Notes under the pieces: model-generated
The model's input: the letters and a program-made list of their open reading frames with translations, nothing else
What the model was told of the DNA's origin: nothing
The model's database searches: none
From: Fredinandcohnia onubensis
GTDB taxonomy: Bacteria; Bacillota; Bacilli; Bacillales; Bacillaceae_L
DNA: 64,000 nucleotides
NCBI RefSeq assembly: GCF_031181385.1
Contig: NZ_JAPSKV010000009.1
Span: forward strand, 1 to 64,000
Reading direction: 5' to 3'
Made by a program: the position numbers and the translations under genes
In this document: one piece after another, positions 53,381 through 62,015 of the stretch
How the letters are laid out: the number at the start of each line of letters is the position of its first letter
Position numbering within the stretch: the first letter of the stretch is position 1

Positions 53381-54379
53381 CTAGACGTGATTTAGACGAT
53401 TTTTAGCCATCGGATGATTTAACCAGCATGAGCTGTATTGTGTTGGGCTAACGCCTTCAAAAACTGGTTTATGTTCGGCACAAACTTTCATTGCCATTTC
53501 ACACCTTGGATAGAATGAGCAGCCCTTTGGTGGGTCGAGTAAATCTGGAGGAGTACCAGTTATGGTCGATAGTTTTTCATGCTTATCCATATCGAGTCGA
53601 GGTACTGATTTTAACAATCCTTTCGTATAAGGATGAGTCGGATTTGAAAAGATTTCCTCGACAAGTCCTGTTTCAACAATTTCCCCTGCATACATCACAA
53701 CGACCTTACTGCACATTTCCGCTACAACTCCAAGGTCATGGGTGATTAATATAATCGAAGTATTGGTTTGCTCTTGCAATTTCTTCATCAGCCTTAAAAT
53801 TTGTGCCTGAATGGTCACATCCAGTGCAGTAGTAGGTTCATCAGCAATTAGAAGCTTGGGCTGACAGGCAAGCGCAATCGCAATCATAACCCGCTGTCTC
53901 ATCCCACCTGAAAATTCATGTGGATATTGATGAATGCGCTTGTCAGGTTGAGGAATGCCCACCATTTCAAGCATGTTTACCGCATACTCAAGTGCTTCCT
54001 TTTTTGAAACCTTTCTATGGCGAATGATACCCTCCGCAATTTGAACCCCAATCCTAGTCGTAGGGTTTAACGATGTCATAGGATCCTGAAAAATCATCCC
54101 TACTTCGTTTCCTCTAATTTTTTCCATTGATTTATCTGATTTTTGAACTAAATTATCTCCGTTTAAAAGAATAGAGCCATTTTCAATTTTTGCTTGTGGG
54201 CTTGGAAGAAGCTTCATAATTGATTTAGCCGTTACACTTTTACCACAGCCCGATTCGCCAACAATGGCAATTGCCTCTCCTTTCTCAACTGAAAATGAAA
54301 CTCCTCTAACTGCCTTTACTTTTCCTGCACTGGTATCAAACGAAACATGCAAATCATTGATTTCTAGTATGTTTTCCAT
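53381..54379 (-). CDS. oppD: Peptide ABC transporter ATP-binding protein OppD
   Basis: A 332-residue ATPase with GESGCGKSV, FSGGMRQRV, LLIADEPTTALD and the C-terminal CSFYPRCEMAMKVC four-Cys region of the Opp/Dpp type. It forms the heterodimer with OppF that drives import. Its stop is 15 bp from oppF. Confidence 0.93.
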   Translation of the reverse strand: MENILEINDLHVSFDTSAGKVKAVRGVSFSVEKGEAIAIVGESGCGKSVTAKSIMKLLPSPQAKIENGSILLNGDNLVQKSDKSMEKIRGNEVGMIFQDPMTSLNPTTRIGVQIAEGIIRHRKVSKKEALEYAVNMLEMVGIPQPDKRIHQYPHEFSGGMRQRVMIAIALACQPKLLIADEPTTALDVTIQAQILRLMKKLQEQTNTSIILITHDLGVVAEMCSKVVVMYAGEIVETGLVEEIFSNPTHPYTKGLLKSVPRLDMDKHEKLSTITGTPPDLLDPPKGCSFYPRCEMAMKVCAEHKPVFEGVSPTQYSSCWLNHPMAKNRLNHV

Positions 54380-54415
54380 CTACTATCCCCCCCACTTCTA
54401 ATCAATGCAGATAAT

Positions 54416-55345
54416 CTATTTCCGCAATTTTGGATCGAGTGCATCTCTTAATCCATCTCCGAACACATTAAACGCAAACATTGTTAGTGAGATGAGAAAA
54501 GCTGGGAAAAATAGTTGATAGAAATTCCCGATTAAAATACTACCTAATGCATCATTCGCCATCGTACCCCAACTTGCCTTCGGAGCAGGAATCCCAAGTC
54601 CTAAAAAGCTTAGGGTTGCTTCAGCAAATATTGCAGTTGGGACGGTCAAGGTCACATTTACTAATATTGGTCCCATTGTATTTGGAATCATATGTCTTCT
54701 TAATATCCAAGATGTTTTTGCTCCCATTGCATTTGCTGCTTGGACGTACTCATATTCCTTGAGTTGAAGCACCTGCCCACGTACCAGCCTTGCCATTGGT
54801 ATCCAACCCGTTATGGACATCGCAATGATAATTGCCCACAAACCTCTTTCAAGGACAATCATGACTAAAATGACCATTAGGAGATAGGGAATAGCATATA
54901 GCACTTCTGCGATTCTCATCATCATATTATCGACTCTGCCGCCGCGAATACCTGAGATTCCTCCGTAAATAATCCCCGCTACAAAATCAATTAGAGCAGC
55001 CATTAGCCCGATAAATAAAGATATTCGCGCGCCATACCATGCTCGTGTAAACAAATCACGTCCAGATGCATCTGTTCCGAACCAATGCTCAGCATTCGGA
55101 CGTAGGTTCTTTTTCGTAAAATCCTGCTCATAATACGTATATCCGTTTAAATGGGGACCGATGATGGCCATGACTCCAATGATGATAATGATAATGAGCC
55201 CTATCATCGCTAATTTATTTTCCTTTAGGCGATTCCAAACATCTCCCCAATAGGAAATACTGGGCCTTGCGATTTTCTCTGCTTCCGCATATTTCTGTTC
55301 AACTGGTGTAAACATATCTTCCGTTAGATTTGGTTGATTTTTCAT
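54416..55345 (-). CDS. oppC: Peptide ABC transporter permease OppC
   Basis: A 309-residue permease. Long cytoplasmic N-terminus, then six membrane helices; the EAA loop is YVQAANAMGAKTSWILRRHM. LNPRAEHWFGTDASGRDLF is the usual OppC external motif. ATG overlaps the oppB stop by 4 nt. Confidence 0.93.
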   Translation of the reverse strand: MKNQPNLTEDMFTPVEQKYAEAEKIARPSISYWGDVWNRLKENKLAMIGLIIIIIIGVMAIIGPHLNGYTYYEQDFTKKNLRPNAEHWFGTDASGRDLFTRAWYGARISLFIGLMAALIDFVAGIIYGGISGIRGGRVDNMMMRIAEVLYAIPYLLMVILVMIVLERGLWAIIIAMSITGWIPMARLVRGQVLQLKEYEYVQAANAMGAKTSWILRRHMIPNTMGPILVNVTLTVPTAIFAEATLSFLGLGIPAPKASWGTMANDALGSILIGNFYQLFFPAFLISLTMFAFNVFGDGLRDALDPKLRK

Positions 55346-56271
55346 TTACTCTCCCCCATTACCTTAATTCTCGGATCAATCCACGTATAGGCAATATCAA
55401 CAATCAGAATGAAAAGAATTAGGATGGCTGAATAAAAAATCGTCGAGCCAAGAATAACAGGGTAATCTCTATTAAAAATACTTGTTACAAACATTTCTCC
55501 CATGCCCGGGATACCAAATATTTTTTCAATAATAAAACTTCCAGTTACAATATTGGCAATCAAGATTCCAACAATTGTAACGACTGGCAAAATCGCATTT
55601 CGAATCGCATGCTTTAAAATGATCGACCCTTTTTTAAGTCCTTTTGCTTTGGCTGTTAAAATGAAGTCCTGACTCATTACTTCAAGCATGCTTGACCTCA
55701 TTAACCGTGCAATAAAGGCCATTGGCATCATCGCAAGTGACAGGGACGGCAAAACGGTATGTGACCATGATTTCCAGGTTGCGACAGGGAACCATCTTAA
55801 TTCAACCGCCAAATAATTGATGAGAAAGGTTGCAAGAATAAAGTTTGGTACAGAGATTCCAATGATTGCGAGAATCATAGAGGAGTAATCAGGCCACCTA
55901 TTCCGATAAAGGGCAGCAATGATTCCGAAAAGCAAGCCAAGTGGAATCGCAATTAGCAAAGCCTGCGTTCCTAAATGTAAGGAAACTGGGAAGCCGTTCA
56001 CGATTAAGTCATTCACTGTTAAGGTTGAAGATTTATAAGAAGGTCCGAAATCAAACTGCAAAATAGAAAGTAAATAAAGACCATATTGTACATGTAAAGG
56101 TTTGTCCAAATTATAATAGCTTTGTAGATTATTGTAGACTGCCTCAGGCATTGTTCCCTCTTGGGCAAATGGATTTCCTGGAATACTGTGCATTAGAATA
56201 AAAGTTAGTGTGACAATCACCCAAAGGGTTACAACCGCTAGGATAATTCGTTTTCCAATATACTTAAGCAT
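55342..56271 (-). CDS. oppB: Peptide ABC transporter permease OppB
   Basis: A 309-residue permease beginning MLKYIGKRIILAVVTLWVIV; six helices; EAA loop DFILTAKAKGLKKGSIILKH. Start at 56271 follows GAGGGGG. Downstream of a strong hairpin that separates it from oppA. Confidence 0.93.
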   Translation of the reverse strand: MLKYIGKRIILAVVTLWVIVTLTFILMHSIPGNPFAQEGTMPEAVYNNLQSYYNLDKPLHVQYGLYLLSILQFDFGPSYKSSTLTVNDLIVNGFPVSLHLGTQALLIAIPLGLLFGIIAALYRNRWPDYSSMILAIIGISVPNFILATFLINYLAVELRWFPVATWKSWSHTVLPSLSLAMMPMAFIARLMRSSMLEVMSQDFILTAKAKGLKKGSIILKHAIRNAILPVVTIVGILIANIVTGSFIIEKIFGIPGMGEMFVTSIFNRDYPVILGSTIFYSAILILFILIVDIAYTWIDPRIKVMGESK

Positions 56272-56325
56272 GTTATCCCCCTCTAAAACCTTGATTGCAA
56301 GCATTTAAGTAGAGCTTCTACTATA

Positions 56326-56365
56326 GAAAAATCGGGGTATGCTAAATTTCTAGCATACCTCGATT
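56326..56365 (-). terminator. Intercistronic terminator between oppA and oppB
   Basis: A 15-bp stem (56330-56344 with 56351-56365, one G-U) followed on the minus strand by TTTTTC. It probably stops most transcription after oppA, so the binding protein is made in excess over the membrane parts. Confidence 0.8.
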
Positions 56366-56375
56366 TACTTGTTAC

Positions 56376-58061
56376 CTAGTTTTTAATATCTGCATAGATG
56401 AACTGAGGATAACTATTAATTGGTGTGTAGATACCTGTTACATGTGGTTTCACAGTAAACGGCTTTGTATAGAAATAAACAGGAATAATCGGCATTTCAT
56501 CCATTAAGATTTTTTCTGCATCATGCATTGCCTTCATCCGTTCTTCTTGATCCATTGTTGTTTTCGCACGATTGACTAACTTGTCGTACTCGGAATTACT
56601 CCAGTTTGCGTCATTATATGGTCCATCTGATACCCAAAGATCCATAAATGTCATTGGGTCTACATAATCACCTACCCAACCCGCTCTAGAAATCTCATAG
56701 TCTCCTGCTTTTTCACGGTCAAGCTTAACCTGGAATTCAACATTCTCTAATGTAATCTCAACACCGAGATTTTTACGCCACATTTCTTGAACAGCTTCAG
56801 CTATCATTTTATGCCCTTCAGACGTGTTATAAGTTAACGTTACCGCTGGGAACTTATCGAGTCCTTCTTCAGCCAATCCTTCTTCCATTAACTTCTTCGC
56901 CTCTTCAATATTTGCTTCAAATAGCTTACCTGTATTCTCTTGGAAATCCCCTGATACATCAGGAATTCCTGGTGGCACTACCGAATATGCTGGAGTTTGA
57001 CCACCTTGAGCAACGTGCTCCACAATTGTTTCGCGATCAATTGCCATAGATAACGCTTTTCTAATCTTTGCATTATTGAACGGTTTTTTCTCTGTGTTTA
57101 AATTGTAATAATACACAGAAAGATCAGAGCCGATTTGGAACTCAGGATTATTTTCAGCCTTTAACTGACCAATTACATCCTGTGGAAGCGGGTAAACTAG
57201 ATCCAATTCACCTGATTGATACATTTGCCAAGACGTATTTTCATCGTCAATAATAACAAAATGAACCTCGTCTAAATTGATTTTATCTTTTTCATAATAA
57301 TTTTCGTTTTTCGCAAGCTTTATGCTTTCTTTATGTTTCCACTCTGTTAATTTAAATGCACCATTTGAAACATAGGATTCTGCTTCCTGGTACCAGTTCG
57401 GATTTGCTTCCTGAACAGCTTTATTAATCGGATAATACGTATAGAAAGAGGTTAAGTCTAAGAAATATGGTGTTGGTTGTGCAAGCTTGACTTCTAACGT
57501 CGTATCGTCAACTGCTTTTACACCTACTGCAGCTTCGAGTGCTGCTAGATCAGCACCTTCTTCGGCTGAATTATATGCCTCCCCACCCTCTAAATAGTAG
57601 AGTTGATATGCATATGTAGACGCAGTTTCTGGGTTTAAAGCATATTTCCATGCATATTCAAAATCATGTGCTGTAACAGGGTCACCATTTGACCATTTTG
57701 CATCACTTCGAAGTTTGAAAGTCCAAGTTAGACCATCCTCGCTTGGCTCCCAGGACTCTGCCATGCCTGCTACGATCTCACCTTCTGGCGTCTTCTTTGT
57801 CAACCCTTCAAATGCATGCTCTAGAATCCATGAATCATGCGTTCCTTGTGCAGTACCTGGATGCAATGAACCAGGCTCCTCATTATTATTTAAGCGAAGG
57901 ATCTTTGGTCCAGATGATTCCTGTTCGTTTTCTTTACCTTCCTCACTAGGAGTTGTTGGCTTTTCTGGTTCATTTGTCGTCGTTTCACCACTAAAGCAAC
58001 CAGATAAAGCTAAAAAGATAGAAAGCAATAATACCAATCCAACTGAAAGCTTCCTTTTCAA
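56376..58061 (-). CDS. oppA: Oligopeptide-binding lipoprotein OppA
   Basis: A 561-residue extracellular peptide-binding protein (family 5). Lipobox LALSGC with Cys22 is the lipid anchor; a Thr/Pro/Glu-rich tether (to about 50) follows. LRLNNNEEPGSLHPGTA, then WTFKLRSDAKWSNGDPVTAHDF, is the family signature. TTG start after GGGGGTC. First gene of oppABCDF. It could instead be specific for dipeptides or signalling peptides; specificity is not visible. Confidence 0.93.
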   Translation of the reverse strand: MKRKLSVGLVLLLSIFLALSGCFSGETTTNEPEKPTTPSEEGKENEQESSGPKILRLNNNEEPGSLHPGTAQGTHDSWILEHAFEGLTKKTPEGEIVAGMAESWEPSEDGLTWTFKLRSDAKWSNGDPVTAHDFEYAWKYALNPETASTYAYQLYYLEGGEAYNSAEEGADLAALEAAVGVKAVDDTTLEVKLAQPTPYFLDLTSFYTYYPINKAVQEANPNWYQEAESYVSNGAFKLTEWKHKESIKLAKNENYYEKDKINLDEVHFVIIDDENTSWQMYQSGELDLVYPLPQDVIGQLKAENNPEFQIGSDLSVYYYNLNTEKKPFNNAKIRKALSMAIDRETIVEHVAQGGQTPAYSVVPPGIPDVSGDFQENTGKLFEANIEEAKKLMEEGLAEEGLDKFPAVTLTYNTSEGHKMIAEAVQEMWRKNLGVEITLENVEFQVKLDREKAGDYEISRAGWVGDYVDPMTFMDLWVSDGPYNDANWSNSEYDKLVNRAKTTMDQEERMKAMHDAEKILMDEMPIIPVYFYTKPFTVKPHVTGIYTPINSYPQFIYADIKN

Positions 58062-58303
58062 AAAAAATGACCCCCTATACTATTTTTTGAAATCATATGA
58101 TTTCTACATTAAATCTATAAAAAAAATCATCAAAATATTACACAAGGTATAAATTTCTTTTGATTTTATGTGATAAGTACTAGTTTTCCTTTCATACTTT
58201 AATACAACGACCTTTTAAGCCGCTAAATAAATCGCAAGTGCTTTACCTGTAATCTAGTAGTTTGGTACACTTAAAGTAATAGTAGAGAGTTGGAGTGATA
58301 CAA

Positions 58304-58999
58304 ATGAATCGGATCGAGATAACTGAGGTGTTACAAACGGTACCACTTTTTAAAGAACTAACAAGTAGTGAATTAAATGAAATCGTGAACATTGCCCAAT
58401 ACCGTCAGTATAAAAAGGGCTCCCATGTTTTTATTCAGGATGACCCTTTAGAGAATGTTTATTTTATTTACCAAGGAAAAGTAAAAATATATAAAAATGA
58501 TGTGAATGGAAAAGAACAAATTGTGACTGTCCAAAAGGATGGAGATATGTTCCCACATGTTGGTTTTTTCAGAAAAGGAAACTATCCTGCTTATGCTTTG
58601 GTGCTAGAGAATACAAAGGCTGTGGTTATTTCAATTTCTCATTTTGAAAACGTATTACTACAGCACCCGCAAGTTAGCATCAAGCTCTTTAGGGTGATGG
58701 GTGAAAAAATAGTAGACCTTCAAAATCGACTAGAGGCTCAGATTTTAAATAATACATATGAACAAATTATTAAATTAATCATGCGCCTTTGTAATACAGA
58801 TGGCCAAGAGACGCCCGATGGTAAAATCATGATTACAACTCAATTCACAAATAAGGATTTAGCTAATATGATCGGAACTACCCGTGAAACAGTCAGCAGA
58901 ACTTTAACGAAATTAAAGAAAAAAGATATAGTGGAAGTTGATGAAAAAGGGAACATTATAGTTGATTTTGAAAGCTTAGAGGAAGAACTATTCATTTAA
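58304..58999 (+). CDS. Crp/Fnr-family transcription regulator
   Basis: A 231-residue protein: cNMP-like beta roll (VPLFKELTSSEL, GKVKIYKND), a long dimer helix (MGEKIVDLQNRLEAQ), and an HTH with NKDLANMIGTTRETVSRTLTKL. That recognition helix (E-T-x-S-R) reads TGTGA half-sites. No cysteine cluster is seen, unlike oxygen-sensing Fnr, so the signal is unknown. Start at 58304 follows GGAGTGA. It is divergent from oppA; a local target could be the intervening 240 bp. Confidence 0.9.
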   Translation: MNRIEITEVLQTVPLFKELTSSELNEIVNIAQYRQYKKGSHVFIQDDPLENVYFIYQGKVKIYKNDVNGKEQIVTVQKDGDMFPHVGFFRKGNYPAYALVLENTKAVVISISHFENVLLQHPQVSIKLFRVMGEKIVDLQNRLEAQILNNTYEQIIKLIMRLCNTDGQETPDGKIMITTQFTNKDLANMIGTTRETVSRTLTKLKKKDIVEVDEKGNIIVDFESLEEELFI

Positions 59000-59008
59000 G
59001 TTTTAAAG

Positions 59009-59040
59009 AACTGAGCCAATTTTAGCTCAGTTCTTTTTTT
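59009..59040 (+). terminator. Crp/Fnr gene terminator
   Basis: AACTGAGC pairs with GCTCAGTT, then CTTTTTTT. Confidence 0.85.
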
Positions 59041-59117
59041 AATGCCCAAAATAAAAACATTTTGATATGAAATGAATATAGTGACAATAGATAATACGTC
59101 TAGGGAGGAGAAAAAGA

Positions 59118-59597
59118 ATGAAAGACGATATGTCAGATAAACCAAACCCAAAAGGTGAAAATGAAGCATTCGGTCCACTTATGAAATCAATGAATGAGTT
59201 CTTTACTCAGCAACCTGTCAAACGACTATTAGATACGATAGATGAATTCTTCGAAAAACCATTCCCGTTCTCAACTATTCCCATTGATATGTATGAAACA
59301 GACACAGAGCTTATTATTACAGCAGACTTACCAGGAGTCAAAAAAGAACAAATCGATATCGAGTACTCAGAAAGGTATATTACGATCACCGTTAACCATG
59401 TTGAAGAAATGGAAGAAGCCAATGAGAAAAAACATTATTATGTAAAAAAGAATTCTTTCAACAAAGCCAGTCGGACAATTTCGTTACCATACCCCATTCA
59501 CACAAACCACATTAAAGCATCTTATGTAAATGGTGTCTTAAAAATTCGGATACCTAAACCAAGAAAACGAAAAATCTCCATCGATGAGAGCATGTAA
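59118..59597 (+). CDS. Hsp20/alpha-crystallin small heat-shock protein
   Basis: A 159-residue chaperone. The alpha-crystallin domain spans about 52-145 (IPIDMYETDTELIITADLPG, ASYVNGVLKIRIPKP). A C-terminal IxI-like IRIPK and basic tail end the protein. A hydrophobic N-terminal arm (FFTQQPVKRLLDTIDEFF) suits oligomerisation. GGGAGGAG precedes the ATG. Could be spore-related, as with B. subtilis CotM/CotP, given the spore genes downstream. Confidence 0.9.
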   Translation: MKDDMSDKPNPKGENEAFGPLMKSMNEFFTQQPVKRLLDTIDEFFEKPFPFSTIPIDMYETDTELIITADLPGVKKEQIDIEYSERYITITVNHVEEMEEANEKKHYYVKKNSFNKASRTISLPYPIHTNHIKASYVNGVLKIRIPKPRKRKISIDESM

Positions 59598-59615
59598 AAT
59601 TACATGCTCTTTTTT
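59587..59615 (+). terminator. Hsp20 terminator
   Basis: AGAGCATGTAA pairs with TTACATGCTCT, then TTTTT. The Hsp20 stop codon is in the stem. Confidence 0.85.
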
Positions 59616-59663
59616 ACATACTTTCTTTCAAAGATTAGCATGATATGGCTAGGAGGTGTAATT

Positions 59664-59864
59664 ATGGACAAAAAGGCAGGCAACCAAAATTTACCCGATT
59701 TTAAGGAATTAAATGATCGAATTATTGCAGAAGCCAGTGATGAACCGATGCTTGTGATTAAAACGAATCTTGACCCTAAAAATGCAACAGAGGAAAACCC
59801 GTATTATAAAGAATCTGAATCAGATAGTAAAGAGGAATTTACCTCTTTTTTTGAAGAATCCTAA
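59664..59864 (+). CDS. Small acidic protein, 66 residues
   Basis: ATG at 59664 with AGGAGGTG upstream. Starts MDKKAGNQNLPDFKELNDRI and ends in a Ser/Glu-rich acidic tail (ESESDSKEEFTSFFEES). No motif. Flanked downstream by a MITE-like copy. Unrecognised; neighbours suggest sporulation but this is inference. Confidence 0.7.
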   Translation: MDKKAGNQNLPDFKELNDRIIAEASDEPMLVIKTNLDPKNATEENPYYKESESDSKEEFTSFFEES

Positions 59865-59871
59865 TAGAGGA

Positions 59872-60014
59872 TGTTCAAAAAGTCCGGTGAAAATGACACA
59901 TCGAATTTCTGTGTTGGCTTGCTTTTCCGTTGCACACGTATATACTGCATACGTTCCTACTCAAAGCGGCGCCGCCTTGAACTTCTCGGTCCTTTTCATC
60001 CTCCTTTTTGAACA
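59872..60014. mobile_element. MITE-like repeat, copy C (complete)
   Basis: A 143-bp element bounded by perfect 11-bp inverted ends TGTTCAAAAAG / CTTTTTGAACA; imperfect pairing extends about 30 bp inward. Interior contains GTTGGCTTGCTTTTCCG and GCCTTGAACTTCTCGG. The most intact of the three copies. Short AT-rich flanks do not give a clear target duplication. Confidence 0.85.
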
Positions 60015-60043
60015 CTAATTAATAAATGAAATGGTGATTAATC

Positions 60044-60292
60044 GTGGATAAAACATTAGGCTATTTAATAGAATCAATTTCAAACTATGGTGATGAGAAT
60101 AAGACAAGCCGTGCTATTCTTACAAAGATGATAAACAACCAATACGCTTCTGAAGAAGCATTTGTAAGAGACTTAGATGAGGAAGAAATCGAATTTTTAA
60201 ACAAAGTTTTACCTGAAGAAATAAATTATGCGATGGACGAAAAGGATTTTACACGTGTTCATCAACTTAATGAAGTATATGAATTGCTTTAG
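60044..60292 (+). CDS. csgA: Sigma-G-dependent sporulation protein CsgA
   Basis: An 82-residue protein that matches my memory of B. subtilis CsgA along its length: MDKTLGYLIESISNYG start, ASEEAFVRDLDEEEIEFLNK and the VHQLNEVYELL end. GTG start with a weak TGGTG site upstream. Expressed in the forespore in B. subtilis; role unclear. Upstream region is now occupied by a MITE-like copy only 30 bp away. Confidence 0.85.
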   Translation: MDKTLGYLIESISNYGDENKTSRAILTKMINNQYASEEAFVRDLDEEEIEFLNKVLPEEINYAMDEKDFTRVHQLNEVYELL

Positions 60293-60306
60293 AAAAGGTG
60301 GAGAAA

Positions 60307-60450
60307 ATGGCAAACGGATTTAGTACGAAGCAGTATTCGAATACAAATGTCGAAGAAGTAAAACGATTGAATGCAAATTCTGGATTATCCTATAACGAAG
60401 CATTACAGCAAATGGCAAAGCAGTACAATGAACAAAAGAAGCCTAAATAA
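60307..60450 (+). CDS. SASP-like small protein, 47 residues
   Basis: ATG at 60307, GGTGG upstream, 14 bp after csgA. Sequence MANGFSTKQYSNTNVEEVKR then LNANSGLSYNEALQQMAKQ resembles small acid-soluble spore proteins of the gamma type (TN-xx-VKxxN), though shorter and not repeated. Likely a spore protein co-transcribed with csgA. Confidence 0.7.
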   Translation: MANGFSTKQYSNTNVEEVKRLNANSGLSYNEALQQMAKQYNEQKKPK

Positions 60451-60461
60451 ACCTATGTAAA

Positions 60462-60495
60462 AAAGAAAGCTGAATTTGTGACAGCTTTCTTTTAT
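60462..60495. terminator. Bidirectional terminator between SASP-like gene and yppG
   Basis: AGAAAGCTG pairs with CAGCTTTCT, T-rich on both sides. Confidence 0.8.
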
Positions 60496-60505
60496 TTGTT
60501 CGTAG

Positions 60506-60907
60506 CTACACTTTAAATGTTTTCGTTAAACCTTTAACAATTGAATTAACTTGGTTAACTGCCCCTACCATTTGTCCTGCTGTATCCATCATTTTATTGA
60601 TATCGTAGGTCCCATCCTTTTTCTTAAATTGATTAAGGATGCCCCCCGCTCCTTTCGCTTTCATTTGACCCGAACCAATCGGGTTAGGGATCGGGTAAGG
60701 ATTTGAATATGGAGTCTGATATCCGTTTGGAGAATAACCAGGATAACTGTTCATGTTATAGTGCATATAGGTTGGAGGATTGTATTGATTCCAATTCGAT
60801 TGGTATCCTCCTCCGTAAAATTGCTGATAAGTAGGTTGCCCATAATATGGCCACGAAGTTCCATAAGGTCTAGCGGCATATTTGTTCCTGGGATTATTTT
60901 GATACAT
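60506..60907 (-). CDS. yppG: YppG family protein, probable coat-related
   Basis: A 133-residue protein rich in Tyr, Pro, Gly and Asn (residues 1-85), then a conserved C-terminus with FKKKDGTYDINKMMDTAGQM that I recognise as YppG. Composition resembles Bacillus coat or spore surface proteins. Start at 60907, GGAGG ten bases upstream. Position before yppE matches B. subtilis; yppF is not seen between them. Confidence 0.85.
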   Translation of the reverse strand: MYQNNPRNKYAARPYGTSWPYYGQPTYQQFYGGGYQSNWNQYNPPTYMHYNMNSYPGYSPNGYQTPYSNPYPIPNPIGSGQMKAKGAGGILNQFKKKDGTYDINKMMDTAGQMVGAVNQVNSIVKGLTKTFKV

Positions 60908-60970
60908 GTGGAACAAACCTCCTGTGATGTTCTTTTACTATAGATTATGTAGAAGTTGGGTTAGGTGTTC

Positions 60971-61003
60971 AAAAAAAGATACCATTCTATCTAGGTATCT
61001 TTT
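60971..61003 (-). terminator. yppE terminator
   Basis: AAAAGATACC pairs with GGTATCTTTT, minus-strand T-run follows. Confidence 0.75.
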
Positions 61004-61013
61004 ACAGAGGGTT

Positions 61014-61382
61014 TTATTGTTTTGGTTTTGTAGCCCTTTCCAGGATGTTATCAAGTACAAATTGAATAGATTCATACATATTTTTAAAACGTTTGACTTT
61101 TGTATCTTGATAAAAACTTTGGATGGAGATATGTTGGATATTTTCATGCGTAGCATCAATCTGATTAGGATGAAGATTTTTAGGATACTCTTTATTAATC
61201 CATGCAATCGCCAAATCTCTCCAACTATCTGCTATTTCCATTGTAGAATCTACAAAAGGTTTTACTTCTTTATAAAAATCCACTTCATAGGATTCACTCG
61301 TTTTAACATCCTCTAATCGTTTAAGGGATTGGTCACAGAGATCCTTTACAATATTCGTCTTTGCTAATAATTCCGTATACAT
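61014..61382 (-). CDS. yppE: YppE, DUF1798
   Basis: A 122-residue helical-bundle protein (SLKRLEDVKTSESYEVDFYK, SWRDLAIAWINKEYPKNLHP). The family is known structurally in B. subtilis but has no function assigned. It is 29 bp downstream of yppD on the same strand. Confidence 0.85.
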   Translation of the reverse strand: MYTELLAKTNIVKDLCDQSLKRLEDVKTSESYEVDFYKEVKPFVDSTMEIADSWRDLAIAWINKEYPKNLHPNQIDATHENIQHISIQSFYQDTKVKRFKNMYESIQFVLDNILERATKPKQ

Positions 61383-61411
61383 TCTCTCACCTCAACATCT
61401 ATCTTACTGCT

Positions 61412-61672
61412 TTAATAGCTTAATGTTAAGTGATAAGAATGCTCCTTTTCCGTTTGCAGTGATTGTTCTGGGTTTTGACTATGATATGTGTTTTGTAAGG
61501 TAATGAGATCATTTTCGAGATTCTTAAAACGCTTCAGTTTCTGTTCTTCCCCTTCATTAATACACAAATCTACTTCGGCCTGGATTTGTCTATCAATCGT
61601 GTTTAATGAATTAAGCAATTGATCAATATCCCCAAGAACATGCGCTTTCGTCGTAAGTTCACTCTTCAACAT
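61412..61672 (-). CDS. yppD: YppD-like small protein
   Basis: An 86-residue coiled-coil-like protein (DIDQLLNSLNTIDRQIQAEV). Named by position between yppE and sspM/yppC; sequence match not certain. Start at 61672, six bases after GGAGG. Confidence 0.65.
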   Translation of the reverse strand: MLKSELTTKAHVLGDIDQLLNSLNTIDRQIQAEVDLCINEGEEQKLKRFKNLENDLITLQNTYHSQNPEQSLQTEKEHSYHLTLSY

Positions 61673-61872
61673 ATCCATCCTCCTATTCGGTCTTTTTTAG
61701 TTAATTCGCTGCCGAATTTTTTCCTCCTGCACGCTTGACAAAACTAGTTTTTATTCGTCAAAGAAAGTGGTATTCCTCCAACTACTTTCCCTATTTTCGA
61801 CAATGGTTTCCTACATTTTAAGAATGGTATCTATGAAAGATGCCCACACTACGAGTAGGAGGTGAAGATTCC

Positions 61873-61977
61873 ATGGCAAAGCAAAATAAGAAGGAAAATA
61901 AGCAAGAACGTAATGAAGAGAAAGCACCTGGTTATGGAGACAAAAAACTTGAAGGACCAGATAGACCATCAACATAA
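61873..61977 (+). CDS. sspM: Small acid-soluble spore protein M
   Basis: A 34-residue basic protein ending DKKLEGPDRPST, nearly the same as the SspM end (DKKLGGPNRPST) in B. subtilis, and in the same position beside yppC. AGGAGG nine bases upstream of ATG. Expected to be made in the forespore. Confidence 0.88.
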   Translation: MAKQNKKENKQERNEEKAPGYGDKKLEGPDRPST

Positions 61978-61986
61978 TATACATAC

Positions 61987-62015
61987 AAAGGCTGACAGTC
62001 AGCCTTTGTTTTTTA
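61987..62015. terminator. Terminator shared by sspM and yppC
   Basis: AAAGGCTGA pairs with TCAGCCTTT; T-run on the plus strand. The yppC stop codon lies in the hairpin's flank. Confidence 0.8.
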
